In this document: positions 1 through 11,650 of the stretch, piece by piece
Numbering within the stretch: position 1 is the stretch's first letter
Layout: the number at the start of each line of letters is the position of its first letter
Source of the DNA: Myxocyprinus asiaticus
Taxonomy: Eukaryota > Chordata > Actinopteri > Cypriniformes > Catostomidae
Length of the DNA: 64,000 nt
Assembly (NCBI RefSeq): GCF_019703515.2
Contig: NC_059346.1
Coordinates: 11,130,501 to 11,194,500, forward strand
Direction of reading: 5' to 3'
Notes under the pieces: model-generated
The model's input: the letters and a program-made list of their open reading frames with translations, nothing else
Database searches by the model: none
Told to the model about the DNA's origin: nothing
Program-made: the position numbers and the translations under genes

Positions 1-369
1 GCCCCAGACAGGAGGATAACATGTTTACTGGAGAAGTTGAGTCAATTTACAGATGGCAAAACACTGTGAGTTCACCAACAAAGTTTTTTCAGGGTCCTAA
101 ACTCCCTCCAACCCTGGGAGCTCTGCAGCTTGAACTTGTGTGTGGCTATAGATGTACAAGACATCAGACACTGTTGCTTTCCAGCACATTCTATTGACAC
201 TCTCAATACTTTTTCTACTTTAGAGAAAAATCCTTCTCTATCCAAGTGATCATAAACAAAGCTGGACCCCAAAAAGTATTTGGACATTTCAGTCACACTT
301 TAAGTTTATGCCATAGAAGGAATGTCACTGATAACAACATATCAAACCAGTATTTTGAAGAAAGATAGC
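1..369. other. Anonymous non-coding stretch
   Basis: I see no gene or recognisable repeat here. A 74-codon minus-strand open frame has no recognisable motif and is probably chance. Confidence 0.5.
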
Positions 370-665
370 TGTCACATATTCCCTGTTGATTGTATTGACT
401 TTTTTGTTGAAATTCTGGTTTAGATCCCTGTTCCCTGTTAGTTTTGTAGTTCTTTGTAGTTTCTTTTCATGATTGGTTTCCCCTGATTGTTTCCCAAGGT
501 GTTCCTCGTTCCCTTGTTTCCCCCTTTTTTTTGTCAGTCTTCATCTCTATTATGCTGTGCTTTGTTCCCTGTGTTTTGTTTCATTATGTTCTGAGTAACC
601 TGGTTTACCTTTGTTTTATTAAAAAGGCTGCATTTAGATCCTCATTCCTCTCCTGTCTCATCACA
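370..665 (+). repeat. 5' LTR
   Basis: This repeat is about 296 bp, starts TGTCAC and ends TCACA. It aligns to 2337-2502 at both ends; the middle of this copy (about 455-600) is absent from the 3' copy. Confidence 0.8.
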
Positions 666-682
666 GAAAGACTGACTAAGAA

Positions 683-1693
683 ATGGATCTAGCGGCCATC
701 AGGATTCTACTCCTTCAGCAAGGGGACCGTCCAGTTGAGGATCACGCCCGTGAGTTTTTAGAGCCGGCAAATGTAGTGCACTAACCAGACCGCTCTCTGG
801 TGGTTTTCTTCCAGGCCGGTCTGAATAGTGCACTGAGGGAACTCATGCCTCCAGCTGATTCTCACTGGACGCTCAGCGATTATGTGGAGAAGGCTCTGGA
901 ACTTAGCAGTTCCCCTTATACAGTGGATTATGGCAGGAACCCCGGGCCAAAACCTGCGTCCACGGCCCCTGTCTCGAAGCCTTCTACAGCCCCTGTCTCG
1001 AAGTTGTATGATCTGCCACTGATATCGGTGCGTAAGTCCATGAAGACCCTACCTCAAAAATTGTCTGCACCCACGCCTGCCACGGCCAACGAGTTGCCAG
1101 CCTCATCCATCCCAGAGCCAGCGTTGCCAGTCTCACCTGTCCCAGAGCCAGCGTTGCCAACTTCGTCCTTCCAGAGGAGGAAGAGAAGAAAAGTTTCCGT
1201 TCCCAAGTCTCCGCCCATGCCCACGACCACGGAGGTCGTTCCCGAGTCTCATCCCATGTTCACGACCACAGAGGTCGTTCCCGAGTCTCTGTCCATGCCC
1301 ACGACCATGGAGGTCGTTCCTGAGTCTCATCCCATGTTCACGACCATGGAGGTCGTTCCCGAGTCTCCTCCCATGCCCACGACCACAGAGGTCGTTCCCA
1401 AGTCTCCGCCCACGACCCGGAGGTCGTTCCCAAGTCTCCACCCACAACCACAGAGGTCGTTCCCGAGTCTCTGTCCATGCCCACGACCACGGAAGTCGTT
1501 CCCGAGTCTCATCCCATGTTCACGACCACGGAGGTCGTTCCCAAGTCTCTGTCCATGCCCACGACCATGGAGGTCATTCCTGAGTCTCATTCCATGTTCA
1601 CGACCATGGAGGTCGTTCCCGAGTCTCTGTCCATGCCCACGACCACGGAGGTCGTTCCCGAGTCTCTTCCCATGTTTGCGACCATGGAGGTAA
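683..1693 (+). pseudogene. Gag-like ORF with in-frame stop and 13-residue repeats
   Basis: An ATG at 683 opens a frame that continues to 1693 apart from one TAA at 782-784, just after an NVVH sequence. The first ~95 codons resemble the Gag-like N-terminal region found in fish LTR elements, with a DYVEKALELS...PYTV motif near 867-930. A Pro/Thr-rich linker follows. From about 1200 the frame is a 13-residue repeat of TTTEVVPES type, encoded by a 39-bp minisatellite, and the reading phase slips near 1415. With the stop the protein is truncated unless translation restarts downstream. The Gag assignment rests on motif resemblance and position between LTRs. I see no zinc knuckle. Confidence 0.6.
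1205..1690. repeat. 39-bp minisatellite inside the Gag-like ORF
   Basis: About 12 imperfect head-to-tail units are built on CACGACCACGGAGGTCGTTC followed by a variable CCGAGTCT segment. The 39-bp period is a multiple of three, so most units keep the frame. Overlapping open frames on both strands are a by-product of the repeat. Confidence 0.85.
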
Positions 1694-2336
1694 TTTCCCA
1701 TTCATCCAGGACTCTTTGTCTCGAGCCTCCCATGGCTTGGCCCCTTGAGCCTCCCACGGCTCAGTCTTCCACGGCTCTGCCCCCAGAGACTGTCTCCCCA
1801 GCGGCTCCACCCCCAGATACTGTCTCCCCAGCGGCTTCGCCCCAGAGACTATTCCTAATGCGGCTCCACCCGCTCCCCCAGAGACTCCTCCTACAGCGGC
1901 TCCGCCTCCTTACCCTGTCCCTGTACTGTGGTCACCTCTCAGGCCTCTTGGCCCTGTCTCGGCCCTGTGGCCACCTCTCAGGCCTCCTGACCCTGTCACG
2001 GCCCTGCAGCCACCTCCCAGGCCTCCTGACCCAGTCCTCACCTTGAGGTCATCTCCTTGGTCTCCTGGCCATCCGCCTGATCTGCTCTGGTCTCCTGGCC
2101 GCCCACCTGATCTGCTCTGGTCTACTTGGTCCTCCAAGCCTACAGTGTCGCCCTGGCTCTCCATCCCTCCAGCTCTGCCTTGATTTCAAGCCTCCCTGAC
2201 TTTGCCTTGTTCCTCTGCTCCCCTTGCCCCTTGTGCCCCCCCAGAACTACCTGTTTTTTCCCCCCACACCCCATGGACAATTTGTTTTTGTTTTGTTTTT
2301 TGGAGCGTCTGGAATCCACTCCTTAAAAGGGGGCTC

Positions 2337-2502
2337 TGTCACATATTCCCTGTTGTTTGTATTGACTTATGTTGAAATTCTGGTTTAGTTCCTTGTTCCT
2401 GTTTCCTGTTAGTTTTGTAGTTTGTAGTTGAGTTTCCTAGTTTACCTTTGTTCTATTAAAAAGGCTGCATTTAGATCCTCATTCCTCTCCTGTCTCGTCA
2501 CA
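2337..2502 (+). repeat. 3' LTR, internally deleted
   Basis: It matches both ends of the 5' LTR and is preceded by a polypurine tract. It is about 166 bp, roughly 130 bp shorter than the 5' LTR. Confidence 0.8.
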
Positions 2503-2640
2503 GTAGCACACTTTTTGAAGAAAACATTTCATAAAAAGAAGTTTGTTAGGTTTGAAATCATAAAACAATAGATATACCTTTATGAAATTAATACAAAAAA
2601 ATATTTGTACGTTTGGAACATAATCATTGTTAATGTGATT

Positions 2641-3020
2641 TTGTTTTTGGCACCATTCTGAGTAAATCCTAGAGACTGTTGTGTGTGAAAATTCCAGGAG
2701 ATCAGCAGTTACTGAAATACTCAAATAGCCCGTCTGGCACCAACAATCATCCATGAGATTATCTCATCAGCCAATCATGTGGCAGCAGTGCAGTGTATAA
2801 AATCAAGCAGATACTGGTCAGGCTGGTCAGTTAATGTCCACATCAACCATCACAATGGGGAAAAAATGTGATCTCAGTTATTTGGACCGTAGCATGATTG
2901 GTCATGATTGGTGCCAGACGGGCTGGTTTGAGTATTTCTGTAACTGCTGATCTCTTGGGATTTTCACGCACAACAGTTTCTAGAATTTACTCAGAATGGT
3001 GCCAAAAACAAGAAACATCC
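2641..3020. mobile_element. Two inverted fragments of a Tc1-like transposon N-terminus
   Basis: The plus-strand piece (about 2755-3020) has an ATG near 2856 followed by a frameshifted reading of a Tc1-like helix-turn-helix N-terminus. The minus-strand piece (2641-2752) encodes a short LSISVTADLLEFSHTTVSRIY-type segment, which is the same region. The two pieces are therefore inverted copies of one family. Neither contains a catalytic domain. Confidence 0.65.
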
Positions 3021-3440
3021 AGTGATATATATATTAATTAATCTCTTTAATTTTCTTAACTCCTCTTCACATACCATCATCACACAGAAAAGATTACTTT
3101 AATGGAAAATTTGTGTAAATAGTGAATGACATACTTGTGGTCTGCAGTTATCAACTATTTCCGTGTTGACTCCTACTCTAAAAGATTTACTAATTTTGTT
3201 GGCAAGAAACCCACGTGGATCAACACATCACTTCATTTGGCCTTTTATCAGTTTGATAATGATGTTATCAAGGATAAAATATTACATCAAATAATTTTTA
3301 TGGGGTGTTATTACCAGTTCATTTGAAAATAGTATGCCGTCTTTGGCTGTATTATAAACATACTTACTTTAGTTACTGTATCACTACCAACTCGTCTTCC
3401 ATTGTTGGTGTGCTACACTTGACACCTTTTTATAGTTATA
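3021..3440. other. AT-rich anonymous stretch
   Basis: I see nothing recognisable here. Confidence 0.4.
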
Positions 3441-3809
3441 GTTGGGATAGTTCACCCAAAAATGAAAATTCTCATCATTTATTCACTTTCATGCAATGCC
3501 AGATGTGTCTTTCTTTCTTTCTTTCTTTCTTTCTTTTTTCTATGTCTTCAGAAGCAATATGATAAGTGTGGGTGAGAAATAAATTTTTAAATCCTTTTTT
3601 TACTATAAATCTCCACTTTCACTTTCAGAATGTGAAAGTGAAGATTTATAGTAAAAAAATGACTTAACTATTTATCTGTTTCTCACCCACACTTATCATA
3701 TTGCTTCTGAATACATAGAAAAAATAAATAAAGTCATACACATCTGGGATGCCATGAGGGTGAGTAAATGATGAGAGAATTTGCATTTTTGGGTGAACTA
3801 TCCCTTTAA
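3441..3809. mobile_element. Fold-back MITE, GGGATAGTTCACCC family, copy 1
   Basis: The left end reads GGGATAGTTCACCCAAAAAT and the right end is its inverse, finishing CCCTTTAA. The interior is itself palindromic around 3590-3660. It contains a (TTTC)n tract near 3510-3535. No coding capacity is seen. The same family recurs at 6820, 22319, 33332, 38871 and 57059. Confidence 0.8.
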
Positions 3810-4111
3810 CACACTTTATTCACAGTAGCGCCATCTCTGGCTGTGAGGGATAGACTGACAGTCTTTACAGTGGGTTTTATTATTTTTTTAAAGAGTTTTT
3901 GGATCGTTCCGCTGATGAAACATTGAGAAAATATCTTTCCAAGAAATTTCAGTAGACAAAAAACTCCAGACAACATGAGTTTGGAAAATTAGATTATATG
4001 GTGCATGTCATTGAAGAGACTAAGTCAATCCCTCACAGCCATGTTTTCATTCCCGTCAAAAATAAAATATGGCGCTAATGTGAATAAGGTCTAAACAATC
4101 ACTTTCTTTCC

Positions 4112-4705
4112 TTAAAGGAATATATTCTGACAGAACCATTCAACAGAATTTGTAGCATATTGTTGATCACCACAAACATTTATTTAGATTTTTCCCTCCT
4201 TAAAAAAAAAAAAAAAAAAAGCACAAATCTGGGTTACAATAAGGCCCAATCCATAAATGTTAAAATACTCACTTTTTCAAAAGTGTAGCAACAATATGTA
4301 AACAATATGCGTGTTAAGATGATTTTGGTGTGATAAAATTGCTTACTAACCTTTTCTGTGTAAAGTTTAAATTTAAATTGTACTACTTTGTTGCCATGAC
4401 GTAACGCCATAAACCCTAAAACAGCCGTAAAAATGAAGATTTAAACATACTTTAAAGCTCAAATAATACACGGGTTTGAACAAAAACTCATGTAAGTGCT
4501 TTTACAAATGATAAACTATAAGCTTCACATTTCTGCTTTATACCCTCCAAAACAGTTATGCCCCATTCACTTCCATTGTAAATGCCTCACTGCAACCTTA
4601 ATTTTTGCTTCTTTGCTTCAGAGTAAAATAATTTTTTGTGGTAATCAACATTATGCCACAAATGCTGTCGATTGAGCTTACCTTGAACCCGGAATATTCC
4701 TTTAA
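4112..4705. mobile_element. MITE with TTAAAGGAATAT termini
   Basis: The left end TTAAAGGAATAT is matched by the inverse ATATTCCTTTAA on the right. The interior near 4170-4250 is the inverse of 4560-4650 (CACTTCCATTGTAA / TTACAATAAGG type blocks). TTAA is present at both ends, which could be target sequence or part of the TIR. Non-coding. Confidence 0.75.
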
Positions 4706-6819
4706 TTGTTTGCAGCATTTCGTCTGCTTCTAGTACAAGCACATGCTTTCTGTCCTAGATAAAAGCCAGTAAAGTGTAGTAGGATAGTGTTTTACTCATG
4801 TTTTCCCACAGAACATCTCTCATCAGTAATCATAACCTTCACAGAAAGTAAACAACACATTTTGTTTTATTTATTTTTTTTTTAAACACAGTTTACTTGA
4901 TCGTTTACCATGACCGTTTTCTTTGTAAGTTCTGCAAAAGTTAAACAAAGTTTAGCAAACACATTTTGGACAGTTAGCCAAGTTTCCTTTAGTCTATTTG
5001 ATAATGTGTTTGTAATTAAGTTTTAGATCTCAGGTGTTCCAACTTCCAAAGCCATTCATCTCCTTTAATTGCAACTGCAGAAATGCTGCTGACCCCCTCA
5101 AACCAAGTCCAGACAAGCCGCCGGTAACAGCCAGTCATTTGGGCTATAAATGATGGATTATTCAGTGTGTAATATGCTATTGTGAGGAACTGGGAGGATA
5201 GACTGCAAGTGGGTTGTAATTATGAGAAGAGTTCTTTTATCTTTCTCTCACTCTTTCTCATTTACAGATAGTAAGGAAGAATGTGGTACAGATGCCTAAA
5301 GCAGAATACGACACATGGCTACACAGCAGAGTCAACCAATCACAGACCACCAAGAGTGCAATGTGCGACACACAACATATAATTGATTCTTTCTCTAACT
5401 CTCTATTTTGCTTTCTTTTTTTATAACAAACTCTCAAATTGTATAAATGTTTTTGTGAATATCTGTTCATTTTAATCACTGATTTACATAAAGTGAGTAT
5501 AGTATTTTTTTCTTGACAGGCAAACAATTCTGAACAATATTCTTCTTTCTCACAAGACATTTATTATGTGTCTCTCTGCTCATGTTTGTCCCCTTTTTTG
5601 TTCGTTTAAAAGCACTTTTGGATTATGTGTCATGGGGGAATAAACTTTCTGAGTCATTTGATTCAGAGAGATGTTTTTACTGCATCTGCTCTATTAAACT
5701 AAAACTTGTCCAGTCACCCATGACAGTTATACATATGTTTCTGCTATTAGTTAAATGACTTGGTCAACATGAGCAGCACAAATTCAGCTCTATACACTGT
5801 TTGTACTTGTTTGTCAGTAATTTAAGCTGTTTGGGGACTATGATTGTGACATTTTAGGGATTTTCCGGAACATGCAGTTGGAGAGTTGTTTCTTTGTTCA
5901 TGTGCATGTGTCTCCTTCTTCCTGGCATTAAAGACGCTATTTGACAAATAAACTATTTGTCCAATATGCTCACCTCTCTTATCATGTCATGAACTGTGCA
6001 TGCACCATTTAAAATCAGACGAATTTGAAGTGTAAAGCAACATTTCTTATCTAGCATGATAAGCTTTCCTGTTTTTTCCCCTAGCGGGTGGAATTAGGAG
6101 CGAGTTAGGGGTTGAAGTTCACACAGGGGGCCTACTGTTTTTCAGAAATTTCTCAAATACCTCAGTGTCTGGTTCCAGGACACATCTCCACCTCTCAAAG
6201 CTCTTTCTGGGGATTGCATTATACTTTCATCCTCACAGACAGACTGTTGCATTGTCTTTGCATCATCTTTGGTTTTGTACATAGCTGCAGCAATGTACAG
6301 TGGTGTCTTGAAACTTCAGATACATGCATGGTTATTTGCCAAACACCAAAATGTAAATGTTTTATTTAAAACCCATGAGAGGAAACAGACAGCTGCTCAT
6401 TTGGAATATTGCTAATAGAGCGTGTTTTGAAATTAACAAGGTTATGTAGTTTAAGAAAAACAAAAATCTGTGTGTGTCTGTGCGTGTGCGTTGAAAAGTG
6501 CAGTCTGTCCTTGCACTTTACCACACTTTCAGTAATCTCAGTGCATCCAAAAGAAAAATTAAATATTTACTCTTAAATTACCAACAGTAACCTCCAATGC
6601 ACAGGGAATAGAAAGTCAACCCAACTTTATCTTATGTCACGTGACAAGTCATGAGACTTTAACCTTTGAACTTCTAATTCAGTTCCTATTGCCCTATTTG
6701 CGATGTTCACAAAGCTTGTTAACAACATGTCTGAGTCATTTTTCACCTCAAAATCAAAAGAGAAACATTGGAAATTATGTTTTGAACAAAGAAAATTAAG
6801 CCTATATTTTTTGGACCAT
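4706..6819. other. Non-coding stretch downstream of xbp1
   Basis: No gene is supported. Short open frames at 5258-5560 and 6112-6369 lack domains, splice context or repeats and look like chance. Confidence 0.4.
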
Positions 6820-7471
6820 TAAAAGGGATATTTCACCCAAACATTTAATTTCTCCTATCATTTACTCAACCTCATCCCAGATGTGTATGACTTTCTTTCT
6901 TCTACTGAACAAAAACAAAGATTTTTAGAAGAATATCTGGGCTTTGTATATCCTCAGTGTGTACAAAAATTCTGAATCTTCAAAAAGCACATAAAGGCAG
7001 AGTAAAATTAATCCATAAGACTTCAGTGGTTAAATCCATGTCTTCAGAAGCTAAATGATAGGTGTGTGTGAGAAACAGATCAATATTTAAGTCCTTCTTA
7101 ACTATAAATTCTCCTCCCTGCCCAGTAGGTGGCGATATGGACGAAGAATAAGAATCGCCAAAAACAAAAGAAGACGAATTTGAAAATGAAAGTGGGGAAT
7201 AATTGGAAAAAAGGAACTGAATATTGACCTGTTTCTCACCCACACTTATATCACTTCTGAATATATGAATTTAACTACTGAAGTCTTATGGATTACTTGT
7301 ACACTGTCTTTATCTGCCTTTTGTAGCTTCAGATTTTGGTAGAGCGGAGATATTCTTCTATAAATCTTTGTTTGTGTTTAGCAGAAGAAAGAAAGTTATA
7401 CACATCTGGGATGGCATGAGGGTGAGTAAATAATGAGAGAATTTAAATTTTTGGGTGAACTATCTCTTTAG
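6820..7471. mobile_element. Fold-back MITE, GGGATAGTTCACCC family, copy 2
   Basis: The left end is AAAAGGGATATTTCACCCAA and the right end is TTTTTGGGTGAACTATCTCT. The inner arms (CAGTGGTTAAATCCAT... and ...TTTAACTACTGAAGTC) are inverse copies around a GGTGGCGATATG core. Confidence 0.75.
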
Positions 7472-7579
7472 GATTTTTGGCATTATGAAATTGTTCAATT
7501 TCTCCCCCATTCTCCAGTTCTAATGACTGTACTGTGGGGGCTGGGTTAAAAAAAATGTGTCTTTATTTTCTATATTCTG

Positions 7580-7581
<2 letters not shown>

Positions 7582-7612
<31 letters not shown>
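7582..7612. repeat. (GATA)n microsatellite
   Basis: About eight GATA units directly abut the left TIR of the next Tc1 element. Confidence 0.9.
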
Positions 7613-7613
<1 letters not shown>

Positions 7614-8843
7614 CACTATATTGCCAAAAGTATTCGCTCATCTGCCTTTAGACGCATATGAACTTAAGTGACATCCCATTCTTAATCCATAGGGTTTAAT
7701 ATGACGTCGGCCTGCCCTTTGCAGCTATAACAGCTTCAACTCTTCTGGGAAGGCTTTCCACAAGGTTTAGGAGTGTGTTTATGGGAATTTTTGACCATTC
7801 TTCCAGAAGCGCATTTGTGAGGTCAGACACTGATGTTGGACGAGAAGGCCTGGCTCGCAGTCTTCGCTCTAATTCATCCCAAAGGTGCTCTATCGGGTTG
7901 AGGTCAGGACTCTGTGCTGGCCATTCAAGTTCTTCCACACCAAACTCGCTCATTCATGTCTTTATGGAGCTTGCTTTGTGCACTGGTGCGCAGTCATGTT
8001 GGAACAGGAAGGGGCCATCCCCAAACTGTTCCCACAAAGTTGGGAGCATGGAATTGTCCAAAATCTCTTGGTATGCTGAAGCGTTCAGAGTTCCTTTCAC
8101 TGGAACTAAGGGGCCAAGCCCAGCTCCTGAAAAACAACCCCACACCATAATCCCCCCTCCACCAAACTTCACAGTTAGCACAATGCAGTCAGACAAGTAC
8201 CGTTCTCCTGGCAACCACCAAACCCAGACTCGTCCATCAGATTGCCAGATGGAGAAGCGTGATTCATCACTCCAGAGAACGCGTCTCCACTGCTCTAGAG
8301 TCCGGCGTGCTTTACACCACTGCATCCGACGCTTTGCATTGCACTTGGTGATGTATGGCTTGGATGCAGCTGCTCGGCCATGGAAACCCATTCCATGAAG
8401 CTTTCTACGCACTGTTCTTGAGATAATCTGAAGGCCACATGAACTTTGGAGGTCTGTAGCGATTGACTCTGCAGAAAGTTGGCGACCTCTGCACACTATG
8501 CGCAGAGGTCGCTCTGTCATTTTTCGTCGCCTACCACTTCGTGGCTGAGTTGCTGTCATTCCCAATCGCTTCCACTTTGTTATAATACCACTGACAGTTG
8601 ACTGTGGAATATTTAGTAGCGAGGAAATTTCACAACTGGACTTGTTGCACGGGTGGCATCCTATCACAGTACCACGCTGGAATTCACTGAGCTCCTGAGA
8701 GCGGCCCATTCTTTCACAAATGTTTGTAGAAGCAGTCTGCATGCCTAGGTGCTTCATTTTATACACCTGTGGCCATGGAAGTGATTGGAACACCTGAATT
8801 CAATTATTTGGATGGGTGAGTGAATACTTTTGGCAATATAGTG
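7614..8843 (-). mobile_element. Tc1-like transposon, complete ends
   Basis: Terminal inverted repeats begin CACTATATTGCCAAAAGTAT on the left and end with its inverse on the right. TA dinucleotides at 7612-7613 and 8844-8845 are the expected target duplication. The 1230-bp length fits a full element with one transposase gene on the minus strand. It is structurally complete but the gene carries a stop. Confidence 0.9.
7696..8709 (-). pseudogene. Tc1 transposase (DD34E), one in-frame stop
   Basis: Cut-and-paste transposase of the Tc1/mariner superfamily. Reading from the ATG at 8709 ([11 protein letters not shown] start; an upstream ATG at 8793 is also in frame) the frame runs to 7696. The only interruption is a TGA at 7954-7956. 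N-terminal helix-turn-helix segments include [14 protein letters not shown]. The first catalytic Asp is in WSDESRF, the second in HDCAPVHKA, and the Glu is in SPDLNPIEHLW. The second Asp and the Glu are separated by 34 residues, as expected for Tc1. The stop falls between those two residues, at a codon where TGG would be one change away, so the protein lacks its final catalytic Glu. Total length of about 336 sense codons is usual for the family. Confidence 0.88.
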
Positions 8844-8855
8844 TATATATATACT

Positions 8856-9815
8856 CAGTGGCGATTTCTCAGGGCCAGCAAAGCTGGCATAACATGCCTA
8901 ATAAATAAATATTTTTTCATCATTGACCTTTTTGTCTATGTATTTTCAATCGCTTTCCACTCCTAATTAATCTTCAAACAAATAGCAAAAAAACGAATTT
9001 ATTCCTCGATGCTTACAAGCAAAGTGTGACAACTGTTTCACAAATCGCATGCCCGAAGCCGAGCTTGTTAGCCGAAGTAGCGTGTGAGTCTGAGCTCCAC
9101 CCTGTCAGGCCTTCAGAATTTCCACAGAATCCCTCAACAGTGCAAATGAATGGGCAACTAAAGTCAGATTGTCAGATTCATCAAACAATCAGATTTATTT
9201 ATTTGTTCTTGTGGGTGTGGTCTTTAGGATATGTCCCAGTCCAGGCCTTCTAGCTAGCCTTGAGTGATGCGGTCATGCTTTAAGTGATGTACGTAATTTG
9301 AAAATGTAGAGCGCGAGATCTTGCTGACGAGTTGGCTGTCATCACTTCTGTTATAGCCATTAAGAAAGAGATCCTTATGAATTTAAAAACCTAAGATGTT
9401 CGGCATGATCGTGCGATTGATTAATTAAACAGGAAAGGAGGACTGATTTTCATTTCAAGCAAATTGATAAGTGCTTTTTGCATTGTTATAGCAACATCAG
9501 GAGTTTTCTAAGTGTAAATTAGGCTGCTTGAGCATTCAGTGTTGGATCAAGTTTTGAAAAGTAACCGTGTACCCTGACGAAACAAAATCTATGCAAGCAA
9601 AAATGTTATTGGAAATATTATTAGAGAGATTTTTCTTGGTATTAGACCTCCTTGGTTCTGGCTTTCGTGCATGGACATGTTTTTAAACATGTTGATATTA
9701 TTAGTTGACTGCCACATAATGTATGATGGGCATATGGTGTCTTATTAATAGTGAAACTGTGTTTTCTTAATAGCATGAATCGCACTGAAGGCCTTGACTT
9801 AAAATGCTGTATAAT
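8856..9815. mobile_element. Non-autonomous element with CAGTGGCG terminus
   Basis: It begins CAGTGGCGATTTCTCAGGGCC. Its right part (about 9748-9800) shares a ~60-bp block (GTGAAACTGTGTTTTCTTAA...CACTGAA) with 12788-12862, where the block ends in an inverted CAGTGGCGGGCCGTGCATT. That points to a DNA transposon family with CAGTGGCGG ends. No coding sequence is seen. The exact right boundary is uncertain. Confidence 0.45.
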
Positions 9816-9864
9816 GCTATATATACTTCAACCCAATGTAAACTTCTGACTTTAACTGTGATAT

Positions 9865-9865
<1 letters not shown>

Positions 9866-9953
<88 letters not shown>
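9866..9953. repeat. (TA)n(CA)n compound microsatellite
   Basis: About 27 TA units are followed by about 16 AC units. Confidence 0.95.
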
Positions 9954-9954
<1 letters not shown>

Positions 9955-10394
9955 CCGGTCAAACGTTTTGAAACACTTGACTGAAATGTTTCTCATGATC
10001 TTAAAAATCTTTTAATCTGAAGGCATATGCTTAAATGTTTTAAATTAGTTTTGTAGACAAAAATATAATTGTACCACCATATTAATTTATTTAATTATAA
10101 AACTAAAATGTAATAAAAAATAAATAATTTTTTGACTTTGACCAAATAATAAAGAAAAGCAGCCAATAAGTGCCCAACATAAATGGGAACTCCTTCAATA
10201 CTGTTTAAAAAGCATCCCAGGGTGATACCTCAAGAAGTTGGTTGAGAAAATGTCAAGAGTACATGTCTGCAAATTCTAGGCAAAGGGTGACTACTTTGAA
10301 GATGCTAAAATATAACACAGTTTTGATTTATTTTGGATTTTGTTTAGTCACAACATAATTCCCATAGTTCCATTTATGTATATATATATATATA
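9954..10394. other. Degraded transposon-like sequence
   Basis: The start (ACCGGTCAAACGTTTTGAAA) and the block around 10180-10330 look like a decayed Tc1-type end, but no paired terminus or protein is visible. A short TA tract lies at 10378-10394. Confidence 0.35.
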
Positions 10395-10761
10395 CAGCTG
10401 AAGTCAGAAGTTTACATACACTTAGGCTGAAGTCATTAAAACAAATGTTTTAACCACTCCACAGATTTAATATTAGCAAACTATAGCTTTGGCAAGTCGT
10501 TTAGGACATCTACTTTATGCATGACACGAGTCATTTTCCCAACAATTATTTACAGACAGATTGTTTCACTTTTACTTGACTATATCACAATTCCAGTGAG
10601 TAATAAGTTTACATACACAAAGTTAACTGTGCCTTTAATCAGCTTGGACATATAGACAATTAGCCAATTAGCTTCTGATAGGAGGTGTACTGAAATGGAG
10701 GTGTACCTGTGGATGTATTTTAAGGCCTACCTTCAAACTCAGTGCCTCTTTGCTTGACATC

Positions 10762-11242
10762 ATGGGAAAATCCAAAGAAATCAGCCAAGACCTCAGAAAA
10801 AAATTGTGGACCTCCACAAATCTGGTTCATCCTTGGGAGCAATTTCAAATGCCTGAAGGTACCACGTTCATCTGTACAAACAATAGTATACAAGTATAAA
10901 CACCATGGGACAACACAGTCATCATACTGCTCAGGAAGGAGATGCATTCTGTCTCCTTGAGATGAACGTAGTTTAGTGCGAAAAGTGCAACTCAATCCCA
11001 GAACAACAGCAAAGGACCTTGAGAAGATGCTGGAGGAAACAGGTAGACAAGTATCTATATCCACAGTAAAATGAGTCCTATATCACAATAACCTGAAAGG
11101 CTGCTCAGAAAGGAAGAAGCCACTTCTCCAAAACTGCCATTAAAAAAGCCAGACTCCAGTTTGCAAGTGCACAAGGGGCAAAGATCTTACTTTTTGGAGA
11201 AATGTCCTCTGGTCTAATGAAACAAAAATTGAACAATATGGG
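10762..11242 (+). pseudogene. Sleeping Beauty-like transposase, broken
   Basis: The ATG at 10762 starts MGKSKEISQDLRKK, the paired-like DNA-binding N-terminus of this transposase family. The frame is lost near 10803, apparently by a 1-nt deletion, and continues in another frame through a KVPRSSVQTIVYKYK helix-turn-helix segment. Further shifts follow. The reading stops near 11242 where gypsy sequence begins, so the DDE catalytic core is missing. Non-functional. Confidence 0.75.
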
Positions 11243-11532
11243 AGAGTGGTGTTCGGTTCCTCCTCGGGAGCGTAGAGACGGGAAAGGGCATCTGCCTTGG
11301 AATTCTTGTCGCCTGGACGATAGGAGATAGTAAAACTGAAGCGAGTGAAGAAGAAGGCCCATTGTACCTGGCGGGGATTGAGGCAACGAGCCTCTTGAAG
11401 GTACTCGAGGTTCTTGTGGTCTGTCAGCACCAGGAAGGGATGTTGGGCCCCCTCTAGCCAATGCCACAACTCTTCCAGGGCCAGTTTGATAGCCAGTAGC
11501 TCCCGGTTTCCAATGTCATAGTTTTGCTCCAC
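11243..11532 (-). pseudogene. Ty3/gypsy RNase H fragment
   Basis: The frame contains [27 protein letters not shown] and the [14 protein letters not shown] block typical of the RNase H region of gypsy Pol. The start and the downstream integrase are absent, and the frame diverges after about 11240. Confidence 0.8.
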
Positions 11533-11650
11533 CAGGGAGAGTTTCCTGGAGAAGAAGGCACATGGGTGAAGAGGTGGCTCCCCCTGCTGCTGACATAGGA
11601 CAGCTCCTATGCCATTGGTGGAGGCATCTACTTCAACTATAAATGGTTTA

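Larger units (their letters stand above)
370..2502 (+). mobile_element. Small non-autonomous LTR retrotransposon with a Gag-like ORF only
   Basis: Direct repeats beginning TGTCACATATTCCC and ending TCACA bound the element. The 5' LTR is 370-665. The 3' LTR is 2337-2502 and lacks about 130 bp from its middle. A polypurine run (AAAAGGGGG) ends just before the 3' LTR. The flanks are ATAGC on the left and GTAGC on the right, compatible with a 5-bp target-site duplication carrying one change. The interior holds one Gag-like frame and no protease, reverse transcriptase or integrase, so mobility would depend on enzymes supplied by another element. LTR structure is read directly; the non-autonomous status is inferred. 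Confidence 0.8.

Noticed and set aside
800..1693. 297-codon frame as a host proline-rich protein
   Set aside because: It lies between LTRs, is the downstream part of a Gag-like frame with a stop at 782, and most of it is a 39-bp minisatellite.
9767..9952. Small frames rich in Tyr-Ile or Cys-Val
   Set aside because: They are translations of TA and CA microsatellites here and at 12955, 53909 and 58312.
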